Positions 15,604 to 24,525 of a stretch of DNA of 64,000 nucleotides are shown here, piece after piece. The stretch's first letter is position 1. Every line of letters starts with the position of its first letter. The notes beneath the pieces are model-generated. The model ran no database searches. It was not told the origin of the DNA and saw only the letters and a program-made list of their open reading frames with translations. This stretch comes from Sulfurospirillum sp. UCH001 (GTDB lineage Bacteria > Campylobacterota > Campylobacteria > Campylobacterales > Sulfurospirillaceae). A program made the translations under genes and the position numbers. Location of the stretch: NCBI RefSeq assembly GCF_001548035.1, contig NZ_AP014723.1, positions 124,001 through 188,000 of the forward strand, read 5' to 3'.

Positions 15604-16206
15604 ATGATGAAAAGAATACTCTTTTTGGCTCTATTGTTCATAGGTTTTATAAACGAAGTAAGTGCGAAGGAGGCATCAATGAAACAAGAAGTAGCAACCT
15701 TTGGTGGGGGCTGTTTTTGGTGTTTGGAGGCAGTTTTTGAAGAGACAAGAGGTGTTTTAGATGTCGTGAGTGGCTACGCAGGTGGTGAAGTAAAAAATCC
15801 AACGTATGAGCAGGTGTGTAGTGGTACAACAGGTCATGCTGAGGTTGTTCAAATTACATTCGATCCAATGATTATCTCTTATGAAGAGTTACTTAAAATT
15901 TTTTGGTTAATCCATGATCCCACAACACTTAACCGACAAGGAAATGACATAGGGACACAGTATCGCTCTGTTATTTTTTATCATGATGAAAAACAAAAAG
16001 AGCAAGCACAAGCATCTATGAAAACATTTTCTTCCAAATTTATCAAACCGATTGTGACGGAAGTGAAACCTTTAGAGGTTTTTTACAAAGCAGAAGCGTA
16101 CCATCAAGACTACTTCAAAAATAATCCAACACAAGGGTATTGTGTTTTTGTTGTTTCGCCTAAAGTGCAGCATTTTAAACACGAATATAAGGATTTGGTT
16201 AAATAG
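15604..16206 (+). CDS. msrA: Periplasmic peptide-methionine (S)-S-oxide reductase
   Basis: 200 residues. The catalytic motif GGGCFWC places the nucleophilic Cys37 and Cys40 after a signal peptide (about 1-21, ending VSAKEA), so this MsrA is exported, unlike cytoplasmic E. coli MsrA. Further family sites are SGYAGGEVKNPTYEQVCSGTTGHAE, NRQGNDIGTQYRS and the late GYCVFVV cysteine that could resolve the disulfide. It repairs S-methionine sulfoxide in envelope proteins. No MsrB domain is fused or adjacent. Start at 15604; the second ATG at 15607 is equally possible. Confidence 0.93.
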   Translation: MMKRILFLALLFIGFINEVSAKEASMKQEVATFGGGCFWCLEAVFEETRGVLDVVSGYAGGEVKNPTYEQVCSGTTGHAEVVQITFDPMIISYEELLKIFWLIHDPTTLNRQGNDIGTQYRSVIFYHDEKQKEQAQASMKTFSSKFIKPIVTEVKPLEVFYKAEAYHQDYFKNNPTQGYCVFVVSPKVQHFKHEYKDLVK

Positions 16207-16216
16207 CTAAATCCTT
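16188..16216. terminator. Hairpin at the msrA stop codon, shared with convergent marC
   Basis: TAAGGATTT (16188-16196) pairs with AAATCCTT(T)A at 16209-16218 across the msrA stop. The 12-mer AGCTAAATCCTT (16205-16216) recurs in the hairpin at 18705-18716. Confidence 0.45.
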
Positions 16217-16227
16217 TATATTTGATG

Positions 16228-16833
16228 TTAGAAAGTATGAACAAGTCCTCTGACACCATCAATAAACATTTGCACTGACATCATCAAAAGGAGCATTCCC
16301 ATCAAGCGCTCAAGTGCGGAAAGCCCTTTTTCTCGTAACAGTTTGTACAAAATAGGAGAGAGGTACATAATGAGTGCGGAAATAAGCCATGCTAAAATGA
16401 GAGCAATAAAAAGACTTCCCATGGCATTGGTATGTGATTTACCTAAAACTAAAAGGGTTGCAAGTGTTGAAGGTCCTGCAATGAGTGGCATGGCAATGGG
16501 CACCATAAAAGGCTCTTTGGCTGAGCCATAAAGTGCACTGCTTCCTTCCTCTCCTGGGAAAATCATCTTAATGCCTATTACAAAAAAGATAACAGCTCCT
16601 GCGATACGTACCGCTTCTGTTTCAAGATGGAAGATATTTAAAAAGAGCTCTCCCCCAAAAAGGAAGAGCATCAAAATAGCAAGTCCAAAGATCATTTCTC
16701 GAAGAATAATGAGCCGTCTTCGCGCGATGTCCACATCTTTTAGGATGGAGAGAATGACAGGAACGGCTCCAAAAGGATCAATAACAAACATCAATAAAAT
16801 AGCAGTTGAAACAATCGAAAAATCAGCATTCAT
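16228..16833 (-). CDS. MarC family integral membrane protein
   Basis: 201 residues, six predicted membrane helices, with family sequence FVIDPFGAVPVILSILKDV at the start and GPSTLATLLVL in the middle. MarC proteins were once linked to multiple antibiotic resistance, but that link was withdrawn and the function is unknown. The ATG at 16833 is used here; a TTG one codon earlier is the alternative. No clear ribosome site. The gene is 13 bp after the chemoreceptor stop and may be cotranscribed with it. Confidence 0.88.
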   Translation of the reverse strand: MNADFSIVSTAILLMFVIDPFGAVPVILSILKDVDIARRRLIILREMIFGLAILMLFLFGGELFLNIFHLETEAVRIAGAVIFFVIGIKMIFPGEEGSSALYGSAKEPFMVPIAMPLIAGPSTLATLLVLGKSHTNAMGSLFIALILAWLISALIMYLSPILYKLLREKGLSALERLMGMLLLMMSVQMFIDGVRGLVHTF

Positions 16834-16846
16834 CAATACAAATCCA

Positions 16847-18538
16847 TCATGTTCTAAACTCAGAGAGTTTTAGGTTGAGTGTTTCAGTCATACGGCTAAG
16901 GTGTTCTGCTGCACTTGCTATCTCTTCAACACTGCGTGCATTTTGACTTGAAATGTCGTTAATACGACTCACATCATCGATCATTGATTCTATATCTGAA
17001 CCAGTTTTGAGATAATTCTCGGCTGTTTTGTCAGAAACTTTTGTTGCATTATTCATCACTTGGAACATATTGTTAATCTTTGTTTCAACATCACATGCTG
17101 TGGTTGCTAAAGATTCAACTTTTTTAGAGTTAGACGTCATTTGATCACTACTATCAACAATAGCTTGAACGATAACATTGATCGTAGCATTGATCTCTTG
17201 AAGACTTTTTTGTGTACGCTCTGCGAGCTTTCGTACTTCATCGGCAACAACAGCAAAACCACGTCCATGTTCACCCGCACGTGCTGCTTCAATCGCCGCG
17301 TTAAGAGCAAGCAAATTGGTTTGATCGGCAATATCGCCAATAACCACCAAAACTTCTTTGACCTGTTCTGCATCGTGACTGAGCTGTTGGATTTTTCTAG
17401 CCAGTTCGATTTCTGTAGCGGCACTGCTTTGAATGTCTTTTGTAAGCTCCAAAATCGCACTGTTTGCTTCTTTAAGATAGCCATTTGCTTTAATAAGCTC
17501 TTCTTTACCCGCTTTAGCTTCACCCATTCCCGTATTCATCTCCGTTTTGAGGGTAGATGCTTTGCTTGTTGTATTTCCTACAATTTGCATAGAGGTTTCT
17601 ACAGCACGTCCAACTTCAAGCGATGTAGAAGAGAGTTCATGAGAAATAGACGAGTTTTCGTTGGAAAGGTTTTTTGCTTCACTGATTAAGATGCGTACTT
17701 TCTCTATAAAGCGATTAATACTTGTACTGGCTTGTGCAATTTCATCACTGCCAATGACTTCAAGCTTACGTGTAAGATCGCCATCACCACTTGAGAGATT
17801 GTCGGCTTTATCGATAAGATCATTGAGTGGACTAGAAATCGTTTTTTTAATGATAAAGGCAGTTGCCGCAATACTTAAAATAACTAAGACCAAAGAGATA
17901 AGTAAGAAAGAGCGGATTTGTGATGTAACATTGTCTGAAATTTGTGTTTTGAGTTTTCCTACTTCTGCTTCAACGTTATCGACATAGATACCTGTTCCTA
18001 ATGTCCATTTATAAGGCTCAAACGGAATTGAGTAGGCATATTTTAAGAAAGGTTGTCCATCTTTCACTTTAGGGAAGAAGTATTTAACAAGCCCGCCACC
18101 TTTTTGAGCAGTTTCTATAAGTTCTTTTACAAAGAAGACACCATTGCTATCTTTGAGGTGACTTAGGTTTTTTCCTTGAAGCGATTTATTGGTTGGGAGC
18201 ATAACGTTTGTTCCATCAGGCTCATAGATGAATAAATAACCACTTTTGTCGTCGAAAAAGCGTAATCCATCGAGTTGAGAGACGATCATCTCTTTTATTT
18301 TTTCATCAGGTGTGCCTTTGGCTTTTTCAGCTTTATAGATCGCACTAGCAGTTTGTTGCATGATTTCCATAATGGTTTTGAGTTCATTCTCATAAAAAGA
18401 GTAAGCACTCTTTTCATAATCACTTATAAAAATCTCTGCATTGTGTTTCGTATTGGTCGATGAGATCCCAATTAAACAACCGCCTAATATAAGCAAAGAT
18501 AGGATAAGTGAGACTAAAATCCGCGTTGAGATTTTCAT
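16847..18538 (-). CDS. Methyl-accepting chemotaxis protein, single-Cache sensor (copy 1)
   Basis: 563 residues. Membrane helix about 7-27, periplasmic domain to about 205 of the sCache_2 type ([23 protein letters not shown] ... [21 protein letters not shown]), second helix about 208-230, HAMP with [16 protein letters not shown], then a signalling helix with the hairpin tip [29 protein letters not shown]. No pentapeptide CheR tether at the C-terminus. sCache_2 receptors usually bind small organic acids. AGGAGGAAACT precedes the ATG. The signalling half is nearly identical to the next gene upstream, whereas the sensors have diverged. Confidence 0.95.
   Translation of the reverse strand: MKISTRILVSLILSLLILGGCLIGISSTNTKHNAEIFISDYEKSAYSFYENELKTIMEIMQQTASAIYKAEKAKGTPDEKIKEMIVSQLDGLRFFDDKSGYLFIYEPDGTNVMLPTNKSLQGKNLSHLKDSNGVFFVKELIETAQKGGGLVKYFFPKVKDGQPFLKYAYSIPFEPYKWTLGTGIYVDNVEAEVGKLKTQISDNVTSQIRSFLLISLVLVILSIAATAFIIKKTISSPLNDLIDKADNLSSGDGDLTRKLEVIGSDEIAQASTSINRFIEKVRILISEAKNLSNENSSISHELSSTSLEVGRAVETSMQIVGNTTSKASTLKTEMNTGMGEAKAGKEELIKANGYLKEANSAILELTKDIQSSAATEIELARKIQQLSHDAEQVKEVLVVIGDIADQTNLLALNAAIEAARAGEHGRGFAVVADEVRKLAERTQKSLQEINATINVIVQAIVDSSDQMTSNSKKVESLATTACDVETKINNMFQVMNNATKVSDKTAENYLKTGSDIESMIDDVSRINDISSQNARSVEEIASAAEHLSRMTETLNLKLSEFRT
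16851..16963 (-). repeat. Near-identical 3' block of the tandem chemoreceptor genes (copy 1)
   Basis: 113 bp matching 18734-18846 with one mismatch by eye (offset 1883 bp). Further near-identical blocks follow inside both genes, for example around 17077-17330 and 18960-19213. Confidence 0.9.
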
Positions 18539-18567
18539 AGTTTCCTCCTGTAAGGCTATTGGTACTT

Positions 18568-18573
18568 ATTGTA
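18568..18573 (-). promoter_or_regulatory. Probable -10 box of chemoreceptor copy 1
   Basis: TACAAT on the minus strand in the context GTTACAATAAG, 30 bp before the ATG. Confidence 0.4.
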
Positions 18574-18686
18574 ACACAAATAGCACCCAATGCGATTAAA
18601 ATCGTCAGGAATAAAATAGTTGAGGAAGAAAAGTCATGAAAAAAAGGAACATTTTTTGGCAAAAGCTAAGAATATAGTATGAAATG

Positions 18687-18717
18687 TAAGGATTTAGCAA
18701 ACAAAGCTAAATCCTTA
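18687..18717 (-). terminator. Terminator of chemoreceptor copy 2
   Basis: TAAGGATTTAGC (18687-18698) and GCTAAATCCTTA (18706-18717) form a perfect 12-bp stem with a 7-nt loop, 12 bp beyond the stop of the upstream receptor. It separates the two tandem receptors into separate transcripts. Confidence 0.7.
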
Positions 18718-18729
18718 TAAAAGCAGTCT

Positions 18730-20421
18730 TTACGTTCTAAACTCAGAGAGTTTGAGGTTGAGTGTTTCAGTCATACGGCTAAGGTGTTCTGCTGCACTTG
18801 CTATCTCTTCAACACTGCGTGCATTTTGACTTGAAATGTCGTTAATTTGGTTAACGTCTTTAATCATTGACTCAATATCCAAGCCTGTTTTGAGGTAATT
18901 TTCAGTTGTTTTATCGGAAAGAGTTGTGGCATTATTCATCACTTGGAACATGTTGTTGATCTTCGTTTCAACATCACATGCCGTGGTTGCTAAAGATTCA
19001 ACTTTTTTAGAGTTAGAGGTCATTTGATCACTACTATCAACAATGGCTTGAACGATAACATTGATCGTAGCATTGATCTCTTGAAGACTTTTTTGTGTAC
19101 GTTCTGCAAGTTTTCGTACTTCATCGGCAACAACTGCAAATCCTCGTCCATGTTCACCCGCACGTGCTGCTTCAATTGCCGCGTTAAGAGCAAGCAAATT
19201 GGTTTGATCAGCAATATCGCCAATAACTACTAAAATGTCTTTAACTTGAGTAGCATCTGAACTCAGTTGCTGTATACGATGCGCCAACTCAATCTCTGTA
19301 GCGGCACTGCTTTGAATGTCTTTTGTAAGTTCTAAAATGGCGTTATTTGCATCTTTGAGGAAATCATTGGCTTTAATGAGTTCGGTTTTTCCTTCTTTAG
19401 CCTCACTAATACCTTCTGTCAGTTCATCTTTTAAGGTAAATGCTTTGTTCGTTGTATTTCCCACAATTTGCATAGAAGTTTCTACAGCGCGTCCAACTTC
19501 AAGCGATGTTGAAGAGAGTTCATGAGAAATAGACGAGTTTTCATTGGAAAGGTTTTTTGCTTCACTGATTAAGATACGTACTTTCTCGATAAAGCGATTA
19601 ATGCTACTGCTTGCAACTGCAATTTCATCATTGCCAATGACTTCAAGCTTACGTGTAAGATCACCATCACCGCTTGAGAGGTTATCGGCTCTTGCAATAA
19701 GATCATTAAGTGGTTTTGAGATCGTTTTTGAAATAATCACAAAAGTCGCACCGAGGCTTAAGAGCAATAATACTACAGAGATCGCAAGGAAAGATTGGAT
19801 TTGAGAAGCTGTATTTTCATCAATATTTTTTTGAAGATGTGCAACCTCTTCTTCAACATTATCTACATAGATGCCTGTACCCATCATCCAGTTATAAGGC
19901 TCAAAGGAGAGGGCATAAGAGAACTTTGGAAATGGCTTACCATCTTTTGTTTTTGGAAAATGATACTTAACAAGACCACCACCTTTTTTAGCAGCTTCAA
20001 TCAATTCTTTAATGAGGAAAACACCATTACTGTCTTTTACCGTGATTAAATTTTTTCCCTCTTGTGTTTTATTGGTAGGGAATAAAACAGATGTTCCATC
20101 ATATTTATAGACAAAAATATACCCTTCTTTGTCGTCGAAAAAGCGTAGGTCATTAAACTTATCTAAGATCGCTTCTTGGATCTTTTCATCACTGACACCC
20201 TTTGCTTTTTGTGTTTTATAGATAGATTCTGCTGTTTGCTTCATGATATCCATAATGGTTTTGAGTTCATTTTCGTGAAAAGCATAAGCGCTTTTTTCAT
20301 ATTCTTCGATGAACATACGTGCATTATTTTTTGTGTTGCTGTAGGCCACACCAATAATACAGGCTCCTAACACTATCAAAGATAGTATAAGGGAGATTAA
20401 AATCCGAGTCGAAATCTTCAT
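18730..20421 (-). CDS. Methyl-accepting chemotaxis protein, single-Cache sensor (copy 2)
   Basis: 563 residues, the same length and architecture as copy 1: helix 7-27, sCache_2-type sensor ([23 protein letters not shown] ... [22 protein letters not shown]), second helix, HAMP and signalling domain. The two share almost all residues of the signalling half, while the sensor differs at many positions, so they probably read different ligands through the same kinase. A local tandem duplication with later exchange in the 3' half explains this. Divergent from the MFS gene. Confidence 0.95.
   Translation of the reverse strand: MKISTRILISLILSLIVLGACIIGVAYSNTKNNARMFIEEYEKSAYAFHENELKTIMDIMKQTAESIYKTQKAKGVSDEKIQEAILDKFNDLRFFDDKEGYIFVYKYDGTSVLFPTNKTQEGKNLITVKDSNGVFLIKELIEAAKKGGGLVKYHFPKTKDGKPFPKFSYALSFEPYNWMMGTGIYVDNVEEEVAHLQKNIDENTASQIQSFLAISVVLLLLSLGATFVIISKTISKPLNDLIARADNLSSGDGDLTRKLEVIGNDEIAVASSSINRFIEKVRILISEAKNLSNENSSISHELSSTSLEVGRAVETSMQIVGNTTNKAFTLKDELTEGISEAKEGKTELIKANDFLKDANNAILELTKDIQSSAATEIELAHRIQQLSSDATQVKDILVVIGDIADQTNLLALNAAIEAARAGEHGRGFAVVADEVRKLAERTQKSLQEINATINVIVQAIVDSSDQMTSNSKKVESLATTACDVETKINNMFQVMNNATTLSDKTTENYLKTGLDIESMIKDVNQINDISSQNARSVEEIASAAEHLSRMTETLNLKLSEFRT
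18734..18846 (-). repeat. Near-identical 3' block of the tandem chemoreceptor genes (copy 2)
   Basis: Partner of 16851-16963; 112 of 113 bases agree by eye. Confidence 0.9.
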
Positions 20422-20463
20422 ATGGAGGCCCCTTGTTTTATTAGGTTTATGAGTTAAACGTGC

Positions 20464-20469
20464 ATTTTA
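20464..20469 (-). promoter_or_regulatory. Possible -10 box of chemoreceptor copy 2
   Basis: TAAAAT on the minus strand (GCTAAAATGC), 43 bp before the ATG. Weak evidence; a flagellar sigma-28 promoter was looked for and not recognised. Confidence 0.3.
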
Positions 20470-20497
20470 GCATAAAAAAAGTTTCAATGAAAAGCGC

Positions 20498-20503
20498 TAC
20501 AAT
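20498..20503 (+). promoter_or_regulatory. Probable -10 box of the MFS transporter gene
   Basis: TACAAT in GCTACAATGG, 27 bp before the ATG, followed by the ribosome site TTAGGAGCAG. Confidence 0.45.
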
Positions 20504-20529
20504 GGCAATGAAAGAAATTAGGAGCAGAA

Positions 20530-21720
20530 ATGAAACAGTATGTTGAGTTGTTGAAAGACAACACAACGCTTCGTCGTTTAAGTATTGTTCAGTTGATTAG
20601 TTATTTTGGTGCGTGGTTTAGTCACATGGGAATTTACACCTTATTAATTCAACTAAACGCCCCTGTATGGGCACTAAGTGCAGCAGCAGCATTGACGTTT
20701 TTACCCTCTATGCTTTTAGCACCTTTTAGTGGTGCGATTATTGATAAAGTTGATACTAAAAAGTTTATGCTCTTTTTGACGGCTATTGAGATCATTACCG
20801 TTTTTTGGCTAATCTTTATTCATTCTTTGGATGCACTTTGGATTTTATTGGGGCTTATTTTTATTCGTATGGGGACTGGGAGTATCTATTTTCAAACAGA
20901 AATGTCTCTTTTGCCAAAAATTTTGAGTAATGAAGAGTTGAAAATTGCCAATGAAATTCATTCTATTATTTGGTCTATTTCATATGCTTTTGGAATGGCA
21001 GTTGCAGGATTTTATGTTCACTATTTTGGTACGACAAGCGCGTTTGTTGCTGATATGATGCTTTATAGTATTAGCTTTTATCTTCTTTTAGGTCTAGATA
21101 TTCCTTCCATTGCAAGTGAACAAGCGTCGAAGGTTAAAGAAATGATTTGGAGTGGTTTTGTCTATATCAAAGAAAATCCAAAAATCATGCATCTTATTTT
21201 TCTTCATGCCAGTGTTGGGTTAACCGCATATGATGCACTCATTGCCCTTTTGGCGGACCATCAGTATAAACATCTTTTATCGGTTGCCCTAGTTATGGGT
21301 TTTATCAATGCTTCTCGTGCATGTTCACAAGTCCTTGGGCAATTTTTGCTGAGTCGATACATTACTCCTCAAACGCTTTTTTATATTTTTCTCATTCAAG
21401 GTGTTGGGATTATGGCATGGGGTGTATTGCAGTACGATTTTTATCTGAGTTTTATTGGAATTTTCTTTTGTGGACTTTTTACAACAAGTTTATGGTCCTA
21501 TACTTATACCCTTTTGCAGTATGAGACAGATGAGGCTTTTTATGGCCGTGTTATAGCTTATAACGATATGGTTTTTATGGGAATGTGCACATTGGTTTCA
21601 TTTATGATTGGTGCACTTTTCGAGTGGGGTGCTCCTTTATGGGCAATTACCTCTGGTTTAGGGCTTTTATTTATCTTTTTTGGGTTTTATTGGAAGTGGG
21701 TACAAAAAGTGATAAAATAG
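20530..21720 (+). CDS. MFS transporter
   Basis: 396 residues with about twelve membrane helices. The loop between helices 2 and 3 (FSGAIIDKVDTKKFM) matches the major facilitator signature GxxxDrxgrrk, and the general pattern resembles the MFS_3/EntS-like group of exporters. Substrate is unknown. The coding region closes with a short basic tail. It is followed 22 bp later by an HD-GYP gene and the two may share a transcript. Drug or small-molecule efflux is a family-level guess only. Confidence 0.85.
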   Translation: MKQYVELLKDNTTLRRLSIVQLISYFGAWFSHMGIYTLLIQLNAPVWALSAAAALTFLPSMLLAPFSGAIIDKVDTKKFMLFLTAIEIITVFWLIFIHSLDALWILLGLIFIRMGTGSIYFQTEMSLLPKILSNEELKIANEIHSIIWSISYAFGMAVAGFYVHYFGTTSAFVADMMLYSISFYLLLGLDIPSIASEQASKVKEMIWSGFVYIKENPKIMHLIFLHASVGLTAYDALIALLADHQYKHLLSVALVMGFINASRACSQVLGQFLLSRYITPQTLFYIFLIQGVGIMAWGVLQYDFYLSFIGIFFCGLFTTSLWSYTYTLLQYETDEAFYGRVIAYNDMVFMGMCTLVSFMIGALFEWGAPLWAITSGLGLLFIFFGFYWKWVQKVIK

Positions 21721-21742
21721 TTTCTTTTTGAGGAGGAAGTTG

Positions 21743-23332
21743 ATGAATATTCGTACAAAAGTAAAATTGAGCTTTAGTATTATCATTGCGATGTTGCTAT
21801 TTTTGGGCTTTATTAGTGCGATTATTACCTACCAAATCAAAGAAAATAGCAATTTTAGAGAAAGTATCGCAGCTATTCTTTTGATGCAAGAAGGGATGAA
21901 CGATATTATCAGAGAAAGTACTCAAAGCACAGAAATCGCCAAGTTAGAACAACTTCATACGAAATTTGTGGCATTTGAAAAGAATTTTGAAGTGATGAGA
22001 GAAACACTTTCATCGCATAAAAATTCTTTATTAGCAAGTGTCGTGATGCTAAATATTCGCGAAGATAAAACAATTCAAAACTATTTGAATGAACTCTATA
22101 CAAATGAACATCGCATTGAGTTGATGTATGATGAGATTTTTAAACTTGCACGTGAAAAATTAGATTATATCACTATTTTTAATGCACTCTATCCAGAAGA
22201 AAATCGTGCGCGTCTTGAGATTCAAGAGCATATTTTAAAAACTAACCGTATAGACCAAATCAAAGCCTTAAGTGATTTAAGATATTACAGTAAAGAGACA
22301 CTTTATCAACATGGTAACGAAGCAACATTGCAAAAATGGCTCGTACCTATTAACCTGCTGATTGATTTAACCCATAAAGAAAACAATGTTATAGCAGAAA
22401 ATCTGCGACAGTATCGAGAAATTGTGAGTATCATAGCAGATAAAGCTATTAAAATCGAGCAGACAAAAGCTATTGAAAACAAAACGATTTTAGAAGCTTC
22501 AAAAGTATTGGAAAGTAACAAAAATGTAAGTGTCTCTCTCGAAGAGACTCTCTCGAAATTATCAAGTGGTTTTATTGACCAGATGCGATTCATTCAGCTT
22601 TTTGTAGGAATAGTGACCATTCTTTTTATTATTTTCCTTGCTATCAAAGTTTCTCGCAATGTTTCTTTGACTATGGATGAAGTTGAGGCAAAAATAGAAG
22701 AAGGATTACAAGAGGTTAATGCACTCAATCATGAAATTGAAGATACCCAAAAAGAAGTTCTTTTTACGATGGGTGCTATTGGTGAGAGTAGGTCTCGTGA
22801 GACAGGAAATCACGTTAGACGCGTCGCAGAGTATTCTAAAATGCTTGCATTGCACTATGGTTTGGATGAAGAAGAAGCAGAAATGCTCAAACTTGCTTCT
22901 CCAATGCACGACATAGGAAAAATTGCTATACCTGATGCTGTGCTCAATAAGCCAGGGCGATTTGATGAAGAAGAACGCAAAATCATGGACACGCATGCAA
23001 TGAAAGGGTATGAGATGCTCCAACACTCGCAAAGACCTCTTTTAAAAATGGCAGCCATTGTTGCTAAAGAGCACCATGAACGTTATGATGGCAAGGGTTA
23101 TCCTGATAAAAAAAGTGGTGAGGATATTCATATTTATGGACGTATTACAGCACTTGCGGATGTTTTTGACGCATTAGGGAGTGCTAGGGTATACAAGCCT
23201 GCATGGGAAGATGAAAAAATCTTTGCTTTATTTAAAGAAGAGAGAGGTAAGCAGTTTGATCCTAAACTGATCGATATCTTTTTTGAACACTTAGATGAGT
23301 TTTTAGAGATACGAGAAAAAATGAAAGATTGA
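21743..23332 (+). CDS. Membrane HD-GYP domain protein (probable c-di-GMP phosphodiesterase)
   Basis: 529 residues from ATG 21743, chosen because GAGGAGGAAGTTG precedes it. Helices at about 8-30 and 280-305 flank a large helical periplasmic domain. After a short coiled coil comes the HD-GYP domain: HDIGK (the HD metal ligands), HAMKGYEML, HHERYDGKGYP with the GYP triad, and DVFDALGSARVYKPAW. HD-GYP enzymes hydrolyse cyclic-di-GMP, so this should link an external cue to motility or biofilm decisions. All metal ligands that I can recognise are present. Confidence 0.92.
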   Translation: MNIRTKVKLSFSIIIAMLLFLGFISAIITYQIKENSNFRESIAAILLMQEGMNDIIRESTQSTEIAKLEQLHTKFVAFEKNFEVMRETLSSHKNSLLASVVMLNIREDKTIQNYLNELYTNEHRIELMYDEIFKLAREKLDYITIFNALYPEENRARLEIQEHILKTNRIDQIKALSDLRYYSKETLYQHGNEATLQKWLVPINLLIDLTHKENNVIAENLRQYREIVSIIADKAIKIEQTKAIENKTILEASKVLESNKNVSVSLEETLSKLSSGFIDQMRFIQLFVGIVTILFIIFLAIKVSRNVSLTMDEVEAKIEEGLQEVNALNHEIEDTQKEVLFTMGAIGESRSRETGNHVRRVAEYSKMLALHYGLDEEEAEMLKLASPMHDIGKIAIPDAVLNKPGRFDEEERKIMDTHAMKGYEMLQHSQRPLLKMAAIVAKEHHERYDGKGYPDKKSGEDIHIYGRITALADVFDALGSARVYKPAWEDEKIFALFKEERGKQFDPKLIDIFFEHLDEFLEIREKMKD

Positions 23333-23392
23333 TTTCACAAAGAGTTCACAATTTTGCGTTAGGATTTCTTCATAAAAGCAAAGGAGTCCCAA

Positions 23393-23734
23393 ATGAAAAT
23401 CGTAAAAACTGTTTTGATCTCAATTGTGTTAGTCTTAAGTGGCATCACAAGCGCTCATGCAATGGGCGATAGAGAAAAGGGTGCTCTCATGGGTGCGGGA
23501 GCTGTGCTCTTGTTACCATCATTACTTGAAGGTGCAGGCAATTTATTTAGTGGAGGACAGAGAACCTATACAACGACAACTTATGTTGAACCAAGACCAA
23601 CAGTAGTGTATAGAGAACCTGTGTATGTGCAAGAGAGAGTGATCTACATTGATAATCCTCCTCCAAGATACTATTACCCACCACGTCATCATCACCATGA
23701 TTATGATGATAGATACTACCGCTCTTATCGATAA
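23393..23734 (+). CDS. Small exported protein with Tyr/Pro/His/Arg-rich tail
   Basis: 113 residues. Signal peptide of about 23 residues ending TSAHA, a glycine-rich hydrophobic patch (KGALMGAGAVLLLPSLLEGAGNLF, described by its position 30-53), then a tail rich in Tyr, Pro, Arg and His (RYYYPPRHHHHDYDDRYYRSYR). The histidine run could bind metal. I do not recognise a family. AAAGGAG precedes the ATG, and a perfect hairpin follows, so the gene is probably transcribed alone. Confidence 0.7.
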   Translation: MKIVKTVLISIVLVLSGITSAHAMGDREKGALMGAGAVLLLPSLLEGAGNLFSGGQRTYTTTTYVEPRPTVVYREPVYVQERVIYIDNPPPRYYYPPRHHHHDYDDRYYRSYR

Positions 23735-23752
23735 GATCAAAAAGTTCAAAAC

Positions 23753-23790
23753 ACAGGTAGCGACACCCATCGCTACCTGTCTATCTCTTT
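23753..23790. terminator. Bidirectional terminator
   Basis: ACAGGTAGCGA (23753-23763), loop CACCCA, TCGCTACCTGT (23770-23780): perfect 11-bp stem, then CTATCTCTTTT. It lies between convergent genes and abuts the methyltransferase stop. Confidence 0.8.
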
Positions 23791-24419
23791 TGCAATACTG
23801 CTATACGTTTTCCATCCGTTTTAATCAACGCTAATCCACATTTTTTTGCCAAGATTTCAAGTGTTCTTGGTGTATAAAAAATAATATGCGTAGGATCTCT
23901 GCGATACCACCATTTCAAAAAGTGTTCTTGTTCATTTTGATGAAATAGTGTCATGAGTGCGATGATACCCTTAGGTTTTAAATGATTCGCTAAAAGAGTA
24001 AGTGTTGCTTGTGGATCATCTAAGTGCTCAAAGACTTCCGTTGAGGTGATAAAATCATAACTTTGGTTTTCAAAACACTTTATAGGTTGATAAAACTTAT
24101 CATAACAATCGACATAAGTACCTCTTTTGTGGAGCAATTGGCTAAGTACAGGTGTTGGACCTGAGCCAAAATCAAGCGATCTTTCTTTGTTTGAAAGATC
24201 ATCCCAAAAATAATCTAAAAAATCTTCAAACATCTTCACATAACCACTGTTTTCAAGTGAATTTTGATGGTTGTTATAAAGCGCATTTTCTTTTTCTAAA
24301 GAGAGAAAATACGTTGGATCAAGTGCAATACAATCGCAATTTAGGCAATGATAATAGTGTTTGTTAAGCTGTGGATCGTTAAAAGATTTTGTATCGCAAT
24401 CGCAAATTTTACATTTCAT
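23781..24419 (-). CDS. Class I SAM-dependent methyltransferase with N-terminal Cys-rich knuckle
   Basis: 212 residues. The first 35 hold cysteine pairs (KCKICDC, HCLNCDC) typical of a zinc knuckle. A Rossmann methyltransferase follows, with the SAM-binding motif LDFGSGPTP and the acidic/aromatic stretch FITSTEVFEHLDDP, ending in TPRTLEILAKKCGL. The substrate is unknown; methyltransferases with such knuckles often act on sugars, small molecules or tRNA. It stands alone on the minus strand, divergent from the binding-protein gene. Confidence 0.82.
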   Translation of the reverse strand: MKCKICDCDTKSFNDPQLNKHYYHCLNCDCIALDPTYFLSLEKENALYNNHQNSLENSGYVKMFEDFLDYFWDDLSNKERSLDFGSGPTPVLSQLLHKRGTYVDCYDKFYQPIKCFENQSYDFITSTEVFEHLDDPQATLTLLANHLKPKGIIALMTLFHQNEQEHFLKWWYRRDPTHIIFYTPRTLEILAKKCGLALIKTDGKRIAVLQKR

Positions 24420-24505
24420 TGTTTAACTCTTTTTTCTTTTTTCGAAAAAAATTATTTAAGTAAATATTTTTTTACTAATTAAGCATTTTTATAAAAAATA
24501 CTTGA

Positions 24506-24511
24506 TATTAT
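24506..24511 (+). promoter_or_regulatory. Probable -10 box close to the Liv-type binding protein start
   Basis: TATTAT in TTGATATTATAG, only 14 bp before the ATG at 24526, so the leader would be about 8 nt and without a ribosome site. Confidence 0.4.
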
Positions 24512-24525
24512 AGCTACAAAATATT

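Noticed and set aside
17141-17689. 182-residue open frame on the plus strand inside chemoreceptor copy 1
   Set aside because: It is antisense to the conserved signalling domain and a matching frame appears opposite copy 2; protein is Cys/Phe-rich with no signal or family.
18539-18729. 191-bp gap between the chemoreceptors as site of a small RNA
   Set aside because: The only structure is the 12-bp terminator hairpin plus promoter elements of copy 1; nothing suggests a separate RNA gene.
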